The notes under the pieces: model-generated | The model's input: only the letters and a program-made list of their open reading frames with translations | What the model was told of the DNA's origin: nothing | Databases searched by the model: none | Position numbers and translations under genes: made by a program | Origin: Stramenopiles sp. TOSAG23-2 | Taxonomy: Eukaryota; Sar | DNA: 23,223 nucleotides | Assembly: GCA_900128395.1 (NCBI GenBank) | Contig: LT649494.1 | Span: 1-23,223 of the forward strand | Reading direction: 5' to 3' | Part shown: piece after piece, positions 1 through 8,585 of the stretch | How positions within the stretch are numbered: the stretch's first letter is position 1 | How the letters are laid out: every line of letters starts with the position of its first letter

Positions 1-1512
1 TTCTATCTAAATCTTCTACAAATTAATTCGAAATAAGACACATCTCTTAACACATCTCTAAATGAAAGAAGCGCATGAATATTTTGATCTAAATATGTTT
101 TAAATGAAACTGACAAGGTATTGAATTTTTTTCAAAATGCATAGGCTGGACTAAAAATGAAAAATTTGAAAATTACAAAAGGTAGTTTATTGGATATAAA
201 TATACATTATTTAACAAAATAAGTATCCACGATCAATTTTGATATACTTGGTAATAAATACACGAGGTACATTAATATTTCTATATCAACTTCACATTTG
301 AATAACCGTTAAAAGTTGAAAAAAACGCGTAACCCTATAGCTGTAACACTACTTGATAGGTGGTTTTCACTTATAGTGTCGGCTCTGTCTTACACTAATT
401 AGTACAAAAATATTATACTAAATTATTGATAGGTATCAATATTCCAAAAACGATATTTACAATTTATATAAAAAATGATATTTCCATCTAAAATATGATA
501 TTTTGTATGATTTCATATTTCATAGTATTTATATCTAATTGTAAGAAGATGATGAAATTGTTAAAATGACAATGTAATTTTTATATGTATTTTGTGTTTT
601 TAATAATGGATATTTTGATAATTTAATGATTTTAATAGATTTTATAATTTATTTTAGTCATTTCTGTAAATTAATAATTTATTTAAGTACAAATTTTAAT
701 GTAAAAATTTGATGCAAGAAATTCTGCTATATTTCCATCTAAAATATGATATTTTGTATGATTTCATATTTCATAGTATTTATATCTAATTGTAAGAAGA
801 TGATGAAATTGTTAAAATGACGATGTAATTTTTACATGTTTTTTGTGTGTTAAAAATGGATATTTTCATAATTTAATGATTTCTATGAATTTTATAATTT
901 ATTTTAGTCATTTCGGTAAATTAATAATTTATTTAAGTACAAATTTTAATGTATAAATTTGATGCCAGAAATTCTGCTATCCCTAATTTCTGAAAACAAG
1001 AAATGTCAAAATTATTTTGCCAATTGATAGGAAAAATGGTATACTAGTGGAGCCTAAGTTTAAAAAGGTATTTTCAATGTTTTTCCTTTGTTTTCATGTA
1101 ATGAAATGAAAAATCCATCATCATAACAATGAATTAGAAGAATTTAGGTTGAAAAATACGATTTTAATGAAATTTGATGGAAAATATGCGCGATGTAATG
1201 GTATTGCCTTTTTAGCACGTGCTTTCGCAGCTTTCGGCGCATTAATTTGAGTGAAACTGTTCCAATACTATGGATATAGCACATAATGAAAAAAAAGACG
1301 CATTGCCACTTTGCAACAAGTGTGCTAGTGTGCCAGTGTGTATCTATCTCACATGATGATATGGCCATATACCTTTAACCATTATATAAACGTAAATATA
1401 TATTTAATAGAGAAGTATATCAAAACATATCAAAATATATAATACAAACAATACAAAAACAACCTATACAAAACAAATCAAATACATTATTGCATATATA
1501 AAATATAAAAAG
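1..1512. other. AT-rich spacer upstream of the RING gene
   Basis: No coding region is credible here. The stretch is very AT-rich and holds the 250-bp tandem duplication at 481-980. A less AT-rich patch at about 1180-1345 includes the 10-bp palindrome AGCACGTGCT (E-box/G-box type core CACGTG). It lies about 290 bp upstream of the RING start and may belong to its promoter, but that is inference. A 74-codon minus-strand frame at 1144-1368 covers this patch and has no recognisable domain, so I do not call it a gene. The last 130 bp before the RING ATG are A-rich and pyrimidine-poor, as a 5' leader would be. Confidence 0.6.
481..980. repeat. Tandem duplication, two copies of about 250 bp
   Basis: Copy 1 runs about 481-730 and copy 2 about 731-980. 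Both start with TTTCCATCTAAAATATGAT and end with AGAAATTCTGCTAT. They differ by scattered substitutions and one or two single-base indels, for example around 570, 590-615, 843-890 and 965, so identity is roughly 93-96% by eye. The unit is AT-rich, noncoding and has no terminal inverted repeats. It is the largest and among the more diverged of seven local tandem duplications in the window. It could be a real duplication or two alleles placed in series by an assembler. Confidence 0.9.
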
Positions 1513-1624
1513 ATGCAATTTTTAGTACCGCATAAAATGAATTTTGGTGATAACAGCAATATTATAAATGCACCAGTTGTTACATCAGAGCCAACAGAAG
1601 AAGTTTTCATAAAAAACAACAATC

Positions 1625-1661
<37 letters not shown>

Positions 1662-3089
1662 GTTACTTGCAACCTCGTCACAGGAAGAAAACTTTAATGA
1701 AAACAAAAAGAAAAACAAGGATGTCATACCACGTCAGCGACAAGGATCACCATTATCTAGTTTGAATGAAAAGAAAGCATCACCAACCGTAGCTAGCATA
1801 CGATCTAATAGTTCACAAAAAGGTTTGAAGCGTAGTGCAGAAAGATTTCTAGACGACACTTCCACATCATACACTCCACATTCATATGACACTGGTGGCA
1901 ACAACAATGTCAGTAACGACGACAGTATACGATCCATTGAAGGTGATATCAGAAGGCAACGTGTACGTAGAAGGACAACAATTGTATCACCAGTAACACT
2001 TGAATTCCATAGCAGTAACAACAATAGCAGCAGTCACATGATAACTCCACCATCCTCAAATATGGTAGGAAATAATGAGGTCGCTCCTCTGGATAATCAA
2101 CATCAAACGCCAACATATGCAGGGCAACAAAATTTTGAAGCGGAAGATGGTATCCTTACATCTCCAGTAATAATGAAGGAAATAATGAGGTCGCTCCTCT
2201 GGATAATCAACATCAAACGCCAACATATGCAGGGCAACAAAATTTTGAAGCGGAAGATGGTATCCTTACATCTCCAGTAATAATGAATAACAGCAATGAT
2301 GCTGATAATGAAACGAAAGAAGATGATGATAGCAATAGTGATCACGTGGAGGAAGAGATGAGTGCAGAAGATGCAGAAGCGGCTTCGTTAAGACTTGCCA
2401 TGCAATTACAGGAGCAAGAAAGTATGATGGTTTATCAACAAATGCAACAAATGCAAGCAGCGATGGCACAATCTGCAGCAGAAGCTCGTGCAAATGGTGA
2501 AGGTGATGGGGAAGAAGAAGATAGTGATCTAATGTATGCGTTAGAACTTGCAAGACAAGAACAAATAATGGGGGAACAACAACAAGTAGAACAAGGGGAG
2601 GAGGGAGAATCATTCGATTCAGAAGATATGGATTATGAACAATTACTTGCATTGGGCGAACGTATCGGGGATGTGGCTCAAGATCGTTGGAGACTTAGCG
2701 CACCTGAAAAAATTGCAGCGTTACCAACTACGAAGGTAACCAAGGAATACATAGAAAAAGCAGAAGGAAATGATGGAATGTGTCAAGTTTGTCAATGTGA
2801 TTATGAGGAAGGCGAAGAGATGAAAATTTTACCTTGTAAACATCATTTTCATAGTGAATGCATCGATCGTTGGCTTCAAGATCATCCAACTTGTTGTATA
2901 TGTAAAAAAAGCATAATAGCAGATGAGGAAGATGATAATGTAAAACAAAGTGCTGATAATACAATTAGCTCAACGAGTGATAGCAGTCATAATAGTAGTA
3001 GCACAGCAAACACAAATACCCATAATTTAACACCGGAAGGGACAACAATAAATAATAATACACGCTTACATCGAACCCCTTCTTCGTAA
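1513..3089 (+). CDS. RING-H2 finger E3 ubiquitin ligase (frame interrupted by a 110-bp duplication)
   Basis: The gene begins at ATG 1513. Its first frame closes with a stop at 2278-2280, and the second frame runs from about 2283 to the stop ending at 3089. Removing one copy of the 110-bp repeat (2067-2286) joins them into a single 488-residue protein. The N-terminal half is low-complexity, with an Asn run encoded by (AAT)n at 1625-1661 and many Ser/Asn residues. The middle is acidic and Gln-rich. A YEQLLALGERIG motif follows, typical of plant BIG BROTHER-like RING proteins (from memory). The RING-H2 finger is complete: numbering from Met 2283, C167-x2-C170-x14-C185-x-H187-x2-H190-x2-C193-x10-C204-x2-C207, which is canonical spacing for zinc binding and E2 recruitment. 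The tail is Ser/Thr/Asn-rich. No membrane segment is visible. Substrates are unknown. The frame could be restored by splicing, or the gene could be broken or misassembled. Confidence 0.85.
1625..1661 (+). repeat. (AAT)n microsatellite coding for polyasparagine
   Basis: An uninterrupted AAT run encodes about a dozen Asn residues in the RING protein. Similar ATT runs, on the opposite strand, encode the Asn-rich stretch of the IQ protein at about 6080-6160. Poly-Asn in unrelated genes is a feature of this genome, not of a protein family. Confidence 0.9.
2067..2286 (+). repeat. Exact 110-bp tandem duplication inside the RING CDS
   Basis: Copy 1 is 2067-2176 and copy 2 is 2177-2286; I see no difference between them. 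As 110 is not a multiple of three, the second copy shifts the reading frame and brings a stop at 2278. Each unit contains TGAGGTCGC. A splice from AG|GT at 2079/2080 to the matching AG at 2188-2189 would remove exactly 110 nt at a phase-0 position (between GAG and GTC) and recreate the unduplicated message. Confidence 0.95.
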
Positions 3090-3580
3090 AGAGAAATGTT
3101 TCAAGGCAATTAGAAACTTTGTAGAGAGAGATTAGAAAAATGTACCTATCATATTTTTTATTTTTTAGCGAGTAAAAATAAAATTTGTTGTACCGAAGTA
3201 ATACTTCGTACGTCATATTTAAAAAAAATGCTTTTTTTACTTAAATATAATTAATGTGAAAAATGTACTTTACGGTGATCGTATATTATATTACGAACGC
3301 TTTGTAATTGATAAAATATAATATAATATAATATATAATATACGTATTTATGCATTAATTGACGTATTTACGACGTAATTATTATTTTTAAATTTACGCA
3401 CATAATTTATTAATGTGTGATATCAATATCGATCTCATAAATAATAAATTAACATTTTTATAAAGATCCAGAAATACACACACACACACACAGATATGCA
3501 TACATACATGTACATACATACATTACATAAATACATACGCGTGTACGATCCTGTACGCACACCTAATTTCTTCCATCTTC
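3090..3580. other. Convergent 3' spacer between the RING and IQ genes
   Basis: This is shared 3' flanking DNA with no coding signal. AATAAAA-type polyadenylation-like strings occur at about 3175. A perfect 7-bp stem hairpin (CGAAGTA, one base, TACTTCG) lies at 3194-3208. AT-dinucleotide tracts lie at 3315-3345 and an (AC)n run at about 3476-3492, followed by TACA/CATA repeats. The CGAAGTA element recurs at other gene 3' ends in the window. Confidence 0.6.
3194..3208. other. Palindromic CGAAGTA/TACTTCG hairpin in 3' flank
   Basis: The stem is 7 bp and perfect around a single central A, about 105 bp after the RING stop. It contains the recurrent TACGAAGTA-type string on both strands. It may be a transcript-end or mRNA-stability element, but no function can be shown from sequence. 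Confidence 0.45.
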
Positions 3581-6500
3581 TTACAACTGTAAATTACCAT
3601 CATCATCAACACTTGCATCATCAACTTCATCATCATCAACAAGATCCAGTACTTCTTCATCGACCTTCACATTACCATTGTTAACTTCTTCTATTTCTTC
3701 ATCTTCTTGTTTCGCTATCTTGTTTGCCTCTTCATTTTTTGCATCATCCTTTTCAACATCATTTGCCTCATCACCTCCACCTTCATTATCTTTATTTTCT
3801 TTATCAATTACAACATACTCCTTTTCATTTTCTGTTTTTCCTACCTTTACTTTACGTTTTGCTAAAGTTTGACGCATTTTCAACAACTTTTTCGATGCAA
3901 GAGATGGCTTTTTATCTTTTGCATTATCAACAGCTCCTTCTGGAATATTCAATGTCCTAGCTGACCGATGATTTTGTCTTGCTTTCAATAAATTGCTAGA
4001 TATACCTTGACCTTTCTTCCATTTCTTTTTTTTCCTTCTAGACCGACGTTTTTCACGCTTACTTTCATGTGTACGTTCTAAATACGATTGATCATATACC
4101 TGTCTCTCAACACATGATATTCTCCATCTTTTAACCATCTCGCTCTTTTCATCTTTGACACGATGAGCATCTAGAACAAGTCTAAAGATACCTTTGGTAC
4201 GTGCAATTCTACCATCGCGATGATTGTAAAGATCAGATTGAAACGCAAATGCGCGTTGACAATGTCTACAGACTGCACAAGGTTTATAGACAGCACGATA
4301 ACGTGAAATTGCGCTTCTCCTTGCATGTCGTTTACTTTGCCCCATTATCGTTTTTTTAGCAATATCTTTGTATTTATTGGATGTCATTGTTTTCAAAAAT
4401 TTAGAATTTGCTAGTTTTCTTTTTGCACGGGCATACACTTCCTTATTCATACTTGCTAATGATATTGATGATTTTGCAAATTTGTCTCTTTTTTCATTTG
4501 TTTCTGTTATTGGCCATCCATTCAATGTTGCATACCATGCATATACAGTTTCAAATGTTACATAGAAATATGGTGATAAATTCTTACGGAAACCATGCGG
4601 TATACTATCATCCATGATCAACGATAGCTCTTCAAATTCCTCCGGTACCATGGGAATGCATAATTCCTCTTCAATAAATTTTCTAAACGTTGCCCTGTCT
4701 AAACGCCCAGTTCGCATGATATCATAATTTGAAAATATAGATGCAAAACGTGCTTTCCTCAATTTAAACTTAGATGCACCCCACCACCACAGCCAAAATC
4801 GTTTTTTACGATATTGACGCTGTTGATTTGCAAGTCTTTTTGCAACTGAATTAATTATTACTTTTCCATTTTTTGTTGTTAAAAATTCATCAATAGTATC
4901 CAATGTATTTTCTTCAACGTATTCAATAAACTCCTGCTCATTTTCTACACGTTCGACTTCGTCCTCTGTTCGTTCTATTACCATTTGTGTAACTTCTTTT
5001 TTCGACTCTTTACGTCGCATAGCTGCTTGTAGCAATAAAATGGATTTATAATATTTTTTATAATTTCTACGAGCACGTATAACGCGGAAAACTTTTTGAA
5101 CTTTTGTAGACGCTTTTGTTTCTTTATGTATTCGCCATTTTCTAGCCCAGACAAAGCAGCGATAGTATTTTTGTATAATAATACCAGCATTTCGTTTTTT
5201 TGTTATACGATTCATAAAGCATCCTAATTTGACTACATATCGCAATACGCGTATACGTAATTTAGCTAATTTCCAACATCTACGTCGCCACCACCCTCTC
5301 ATCATTTTTTGTATCTCAATAGCTGCTAATCCATGTTCTTTGTCTAACTTTAAATCATATAATTTCCACATAGCTATACGACGTCGTACCATGCATTGCA
5401 TTTTGACGATTGATATTTTCATTAATTTTAAATGTTCACGCCATATCATACCACGTGCTCTCTTCGCAATCTTACTCTGTGCAATACTTTCTCGCTTTCG
5501 TTTTCGGTGCACTGCTAGTCTTATTGCATGTCCACGATACAAACGTTGCAATATAATAATATGTTTACTACGATATTTGTGACGAACTCGATATTGTTTT
5601 TGTATAATAAGCGCATTTTTATTTGCACGACTTCTTGCATCAGAGATACCTTCTCCCTCCTTTAAATCCATATAATGCCAAAATGCAAATAATGGTGCTT
5701 CATGTGATGCAAGTTCACGATACATTGGATCATATAATTTCGACCGTGGTACTTTATGATTATAAAATGGTATACGCCATGATTTTGGATTAGCGAAAAA
5801 AATCCAATCAGTAGTATACGATGGACCATATAAATATGTTCTAGATTTATGGGGCAAACGATCTATACAACGATTATATAACATTTTTGCACTTGGATGG
5901 GATGGGTTTAATTTTAAAATTTTTCGTAAATTATCTGTACATTTCAACATTAAATCTTGACTTTGCTCCGTTTCAGTATTTTTTTTATGATTACGTAAAT
6001 ACATGCTTTGTCTATATAAAGCAGAACATAAATCCCATCTTAATTCATTTTCTCGTTCAATCCATATCTCGTGTTGTACATTGGTATTGTTATTATTAGT
6101 ATTATTATTGTTATTATTCGTTTCTGGATTTGTATTATTATTATTATTATTATTATTTTCTATTGCAACTAGTTCTTGAGTTGTATTATTACTATTATTC
6201 TTATTATTTACATTGATTAATTTTTCATATTCTTCTTTTCGCTTTATCTCCGCTCCATCTACCTGGATACTTAATATATAAATCATATTGTCTAAATTTC
6301 TACGTTCTTCTTCATCATAACTTGGATGATCTTTCGGTAAGCGTGTTGGGCTTGGATTTGGTTTACACATTTGATACCACTCTGGTCGTTTATATTTTGG
6401 TTTTGGTTTGAAATGTTTAGTCGGTACATAAATAGTTCCCATTGCAACTTTTGTTAACGGATCTGGTGCATCTTCTTTTTCCCAATCACTATCATCATCT

Positions 6501-6679
6501 GTTGGATAATGAAAATCAAATGATAATTCACTTTCTGATCGCGGTGTATCTATTGGTGTTAATGGATGATGGTGTTTATGAAGATTTTTTTCTTTTCTAG
6601 GTTTATTTAATAATAATGGATTTGCATCTTCTACATACGAGACTAACGATTCTAACTCTGACATGGCATCATCATCCAT
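3581..6679 (-). CDS. Large IQ-motif, EF-hand-like and zinc-finger protein (1032 aa)
   Basis: I take the ATG at 6679 (protein starts MDDDAMSELE, with A at -3). The open frame continues further upstream but without a good ATG. Order of parts: acidic N-terminus; Asn-rich linker at about 158-200; TPR-like helical segment at about 205-275 (ALYRQSM..., LKLNPSHPSAKML); a conserved-looking block at 285-345 with aromatic residues; six or seven IQ-type calmodulin-binding motifs at about 353-560 (IIQKQYRVRHKYR, LQRLYRGHAIR, IQKMMRGWWRR, IIQKYYRCF, VQKVFRVIRARR); a degenerate EF-hand at about 641-690 (YDIMRTGRLDRATFRKFIEEE); a Cys/His cluster (C801, C804, C807, H820) resembling a zinc finger; then a basic region and an acidic Asp/Glu tail. 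This architecture suggests a calmodulin-regulated cytoskeletal or axonemal scaffold. That role is inference, and I cannot name an orthologue. Confidence 0.85.
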   Translation of the reverse strand: MDDDAMSELESLVSYVEDANPLLLNKPRKEKNLHKHHHPLTPIDTPRSESELSFDFHYPTDDDSDWEKEDAPDPLTKVAMGTIYVPTKHFKPKPKYKRPEWYQMCKPNPSPTRLPKDHPSYDEEERRNLDNMIYILSIQVDGAEIKRKEEYEKLINVNNKNNSNNTTQELVAIENNNNNNNNTNPETNNNNNNTNNNNTNVQHEIWIERENELRWDLCSALYRQSMYLRNHKKNTETEQSQDLMLKCTDNLRKILKLNPSHPSAKMLYNRCIDRLPHKSRTYLYGPSYTTDWIFFANPKSWRIPFYNHKVPRSKLYDPMYRELASHEAPLFAFWHYMDLKEGEGISDARSRANKNALIIQKQYRVRHKYRSKHIIILQRLYRGHAIRLAVHRKRKRESIAQSKIAKRARGMIWREHLKLMKISIVKMQCMVRRRIAMWKLYDLKLDKEHGLAAIEIQKMMRGWWRRRCWKLAKLRIRVLRYVVKLGCFMNRITKKRNAGIIIQKYYRCFVWARKWRIHKETKASTKVQKVFRVIRARRNYKKYYKSILLLQAAMRRKESKKEVTQMVIERTEDEVERVENEQEFIEYVEENTLDTIDEFLTTKNGKVIINSVAKRLANQQRQYRKKRFWLWWWGASKFKLRKARFASIFSNYDIMRTGRLDRATFRKFIEEELCIPMVPEEFEELSLIMDDSIPHGFRKNLSPYFYVTFETVYAWYATLNGWPITETNEKRDKFAKSSISLASMNKEVYARAKRKLANSKFLKTMTSNKYKDIAKKTIMGQSKRHARRSAISRYRAVYKPCAVCRHCQRAFAFQSDLYNHRDGRIARTKGIFRLVLDAHRVKDEKSEMVKRWRISCVERQVYDQSYLERTHESKREKRRSRRKKKKWKKGQGISSNLLKARQNHRSARTLNIPEGAVDNAKDKKPSLASKKLLKMRQTLAKRKVKVGKTENEKEYVVIDKENKDNEGGGDEANDVEKDDAKNEEANKIAKQEDEEIEEVNNGNVKVDEEVLDLVDDDEVDDASVDDDGNLQL

Positions 6680-7346
6680 TGTATATATATAGATTTTATT
6701 TACAAGTTTTTTTTTCCCTTTTTTAACTAAATATATTAATAATATGTTTTGTAGATGATGATGATGGTAACATAGGATGTTGATATATCCACTGGTTTGT
6801 ATATACAATAAATATAAATATATATTGTATTTCTACATATATATATAATAAATATATATAATAAAAAAATGAAACTTCGCGCAACAATTATTAGCAATTG
6901 TCTGTACTGGTACAGGTAATAGCTACTGTAGTATAATTAGTAATATAGTAATATGTTTTTTTCTTCCTGTGCCAATTGCAACGTTATTAAGGCATCAATG
7001 TAATCAAAAAGTGTCTCATACTTTTTTTAAAATATTATAACTATGAATTTTGGTATACTATAACATTCCAATCTGACCAAAAATTTGATTTTTTCTCCCT
7101 TGCGACGAGGCTCTTGCGTAAGGCAGGGAGACCTGCCCAAACTGGCAAAGGCCTGGATTCGAACAAAATAAAAGTTATTATAGGATCTGGGGGATGTAAC
7201 ATCGGTAGAAACAAAATTAAGATATTGTTCATACTTGAATTTATAAAGAATTAGAATTACTTGATTGATTCATTAATTATTAAATTGTTTAAATACGTAT
7301 ACTGTGTGTTTTACATTTTTTTTTGTTTTTTAGTAATTAGCAGAGC
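6680..7346. other. Divergent upstream region of IQ gene and microprotein
   Basis: The region is AT-rich with (TA)n near 6810-6860. A GC-rich island at about 7095-7165 stands out and is listed separately. At 7306-7333 a long T-rich tract ends in TTTTTTAG, 13 bp before the microprotein ATG, and looks like a splice acceptor. A candidate donor GTAAGG occurs at 7118 inside the island. A 5'-UTR intron of about 216 bp (7118-7333) is therefore possible but unproven. Confidence 0.4.
7078..7215 (-). mobile_element. Possible tRNA-derived SINE-like fragment
   Basis: On the minus strand the string GTTCGAATCC (7155-7164 on the plus strand) matches the internal RNA polymerase III B box at nearly all positions. 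It is followed by a GC-rich body including CCCTGCCTTACGCAAGAG, then an A-rich end (GAGAAAAAATCAAA). The order B box, body, A-rich tail is that of a tRNA-derived retroposon, and the body recalls plant Au-type SINEs (from memory). No T-stem complement exists around the B box, so it is not an intact tRNA. No clear A box or target-site duplication was found. A 6-bp stem with a GAGA tetraloop (7122-7137) lies within. The island could instead be a 5'-UTR exon. Confidence 0.25.
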
Positions 7347-7487
7347 ATGACAAAGGAAGTAATTGATCATACAGAACAAGTTTGGAATTCCTTATTAATT
7401 GCGGTTGGTATTATGGCATTAATCATTTTACCGCAATATTTTTTTACACTAACAACACCGAAAAGATATACTAAAAAAAACGACTGA
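7347..7487 (+). CDS. 46-residue single-pass membrane microprotein
   Basis: ATG at 7347, TGA at 7485-7487. The product has a short polar N-terminus (MTKEVIDHTEQVWN), one hydrophobic span at about residues 15-34, and a basic tail (TTPKRYTKKND). This is the layout of tiny subunits of ER or mitochondrial membrane complexes; Ost4 of oligosaccharyltransferase, for example, is a similar-sized one-span protein with a PKK-like end. I do not claim that identity. It lies 86 bp before the CS-domain gene on the same strand, so it could have its own transcript or be the first frame of a shared one. The composition (Trp, balanced hydrophobic core, basic end) favours a real gene over chance. Confidence 0.55.
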   Translation: MTKEVIDHTEQVWNSLLIAVGIMALIILPQYFFTLTTPKRYTKKND

Positions 7488-7573
7488 AAAAAAAAAAACA
7501 AAGAAGAAGACCGATTAATAACATTAACGTACAAGAGACATACAATTAAAAGAAAAGAGATATTTATATCACA

Positions 7574-8257
7574 ATGTCACCTACCGTATACGACTTGTTA
7601 CGTGGCGCTTTATTTTGGATTATGTTTTATTTTGTTTCAAAATTTATAAGAGAGTGGTGGTATAATACCATCAAACCAAAACCAAATCATATGTCCAAGA
7701 AAAAAAAGATTAGCGGCGAGAAAGACAAGGGTAATGATTCTAATGCTTTAATGAAAATGATTGAAAAGCAACAAGATGGTGGCATTGATATTAAAGCGAC
7801 CGGAAATAAAACAGAACATTATTCATGGATTCAAACTTCAGAAGATGTAGAAGTAAAAATTCCGTTAGAACCACTTTTTGATGAAGTGACGAAACATGAT
7901 ATACAAATTAGTATACAATATAATTTTTTAAAAGTAATAATAAAAGATAAAACGATAATGAACGATTTTACATATGACGCATTAGATACAGAGGAATGTA
8001 CGTGGACAGTTGAATCATTGAAAGATGATAATGATGATGATGTTAATAAAAGCAACACTAGTATGGAGAAAAAATATTTATTTTTATATTTAAGAAAAAA
8101 ATATGAAACCAAAGGGAAGGATAATTGGAATTGTGTTTTAAAACATGAAAAAAATAAAATTGATAATAGCTATTTAGGTGCACCAGTCAGTATACTTGAT
8201 CCTAATGATCCTGATAGTATGAAAAATATTGTACAAAGTTTAAGAAGACGAGGTTAG
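7574..8257 (+). CDS. Membrane-anchored CS-domain (NudC/p23-like) protein
   Basis: The protein is 227 residues. One hydrophobic N-terminal segment (about 8-25, LLRGALFWIMFYFVSKF) is followed by a Trp/Arg and Lys-rich juxtamembrane part. A CS domain occupies about 82-190: YSWIQTSEDVEVKIPL is the typical first strand pair, CTWTVESL a central strand, and KDNWNCVL the closing one. CS domains bind Hsp90 or act as small folding modules in the NudC, p23 and Sgt1 families. An acidic DDNDDDVNKSN loop interrupts the domain. The conserved-looking C-terminal tail (LDPNDPDSMKNIVQSLRRRG) recalls the ends of NudC-like proteins. The N-terminal membrane anchor is unusual for cytosolic NudC relatives and suggests an ER or mitochondrial surface location. 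The last 11 codons and stop are included in a tandem duplication. Confidence 0.8.
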   Translation: MSPTVYDLLRGALFWIMFYFVSKFIREWWYNTIKPKPNHMSKKKKISGEKDKGNDSNALMKMIEKQQDGGIDIKATGNKTEHYSWIQTSEDVEVKIPLEPLFDEVTKHDIQISIQYNFLKVIIKDKTIMNDFTYDALDTEECTWTVESLKDDNDDDVNKSNTSMEKKYLFLYLRKKYETKGKDNWNCVLKHEKNKIDNSYLGAPVSILDPNDPDSMKNIVQSLRRRG

Positions 8258-8469
8258 AAAGACCAAACAGAAGGGAGTGTTTTATCTCTAGCCCGCTTTA
8301 TCTAAAAAAATATGTAAAATATATTTATATGCATATTTTTTCTATAAAAATATTGTACAAAGTTTAAGAAGACGAGGTTAGAAAGACCAAACAGAAGGGA
8401 TTGTTTTATCTCTAGCCCGCTTTATCTAAAAAAATATGTAAAATATATTTATATGCATATTTTTTCTAT
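8222..8469 (+). repeat. 124-bp tandem duplication covering the CS gene 3' end
   Basis: Copy 1 is 8222-8345 and copy 2 is 8346-8469, directly adjacent. I see one difference (G at 8277, T at 8401). Copy 1 holds the last codons and stop of the CS-domain gene; copy 2 repeats them downstream as noncoding DNA. The rest of the spacer to 8585 has an (AC)n run at about 8544-8560 and TACGAAGTAA at 8528-8537. Confidence 0.95.
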
Positions 8470-8585
8470 TTTACATGATAGAATTTTACGTATAAAAATT
8501 ATGTGATTATCATACACCCAAAACGAATACGAAGTAAAATAAACACACACACACACACACTTTTGCAACTGCTGCATTTCCTCTT

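Noticed and set aside
481-980. LTRs or terminal repeats of a transposon
   Set aside because: The copies are directly adjacent, with no internal region and no terminal inverted repeats.
1144-1368. 74-codon minus-strand frame with ATG
   Set aside because: No domain, odd composition, no leader or 3' signals, and alone in an AT-rich spacer; likely chance.
6971-6984. RFX-type X-box upstream of the IQ gene (GTGCCAATTGCAAC)
   Set aside because: The first half-site deviates from consensus, and RFX control of ciliary genes is not established outside a few eukaryotic groups.
7078-7215. Intact tRNA gene suggested by GTTCGAATCC
   Set aside because: The five bases on either side of the loop do not pair, and no acceptor, D or anticodon stems could be built on either strand.
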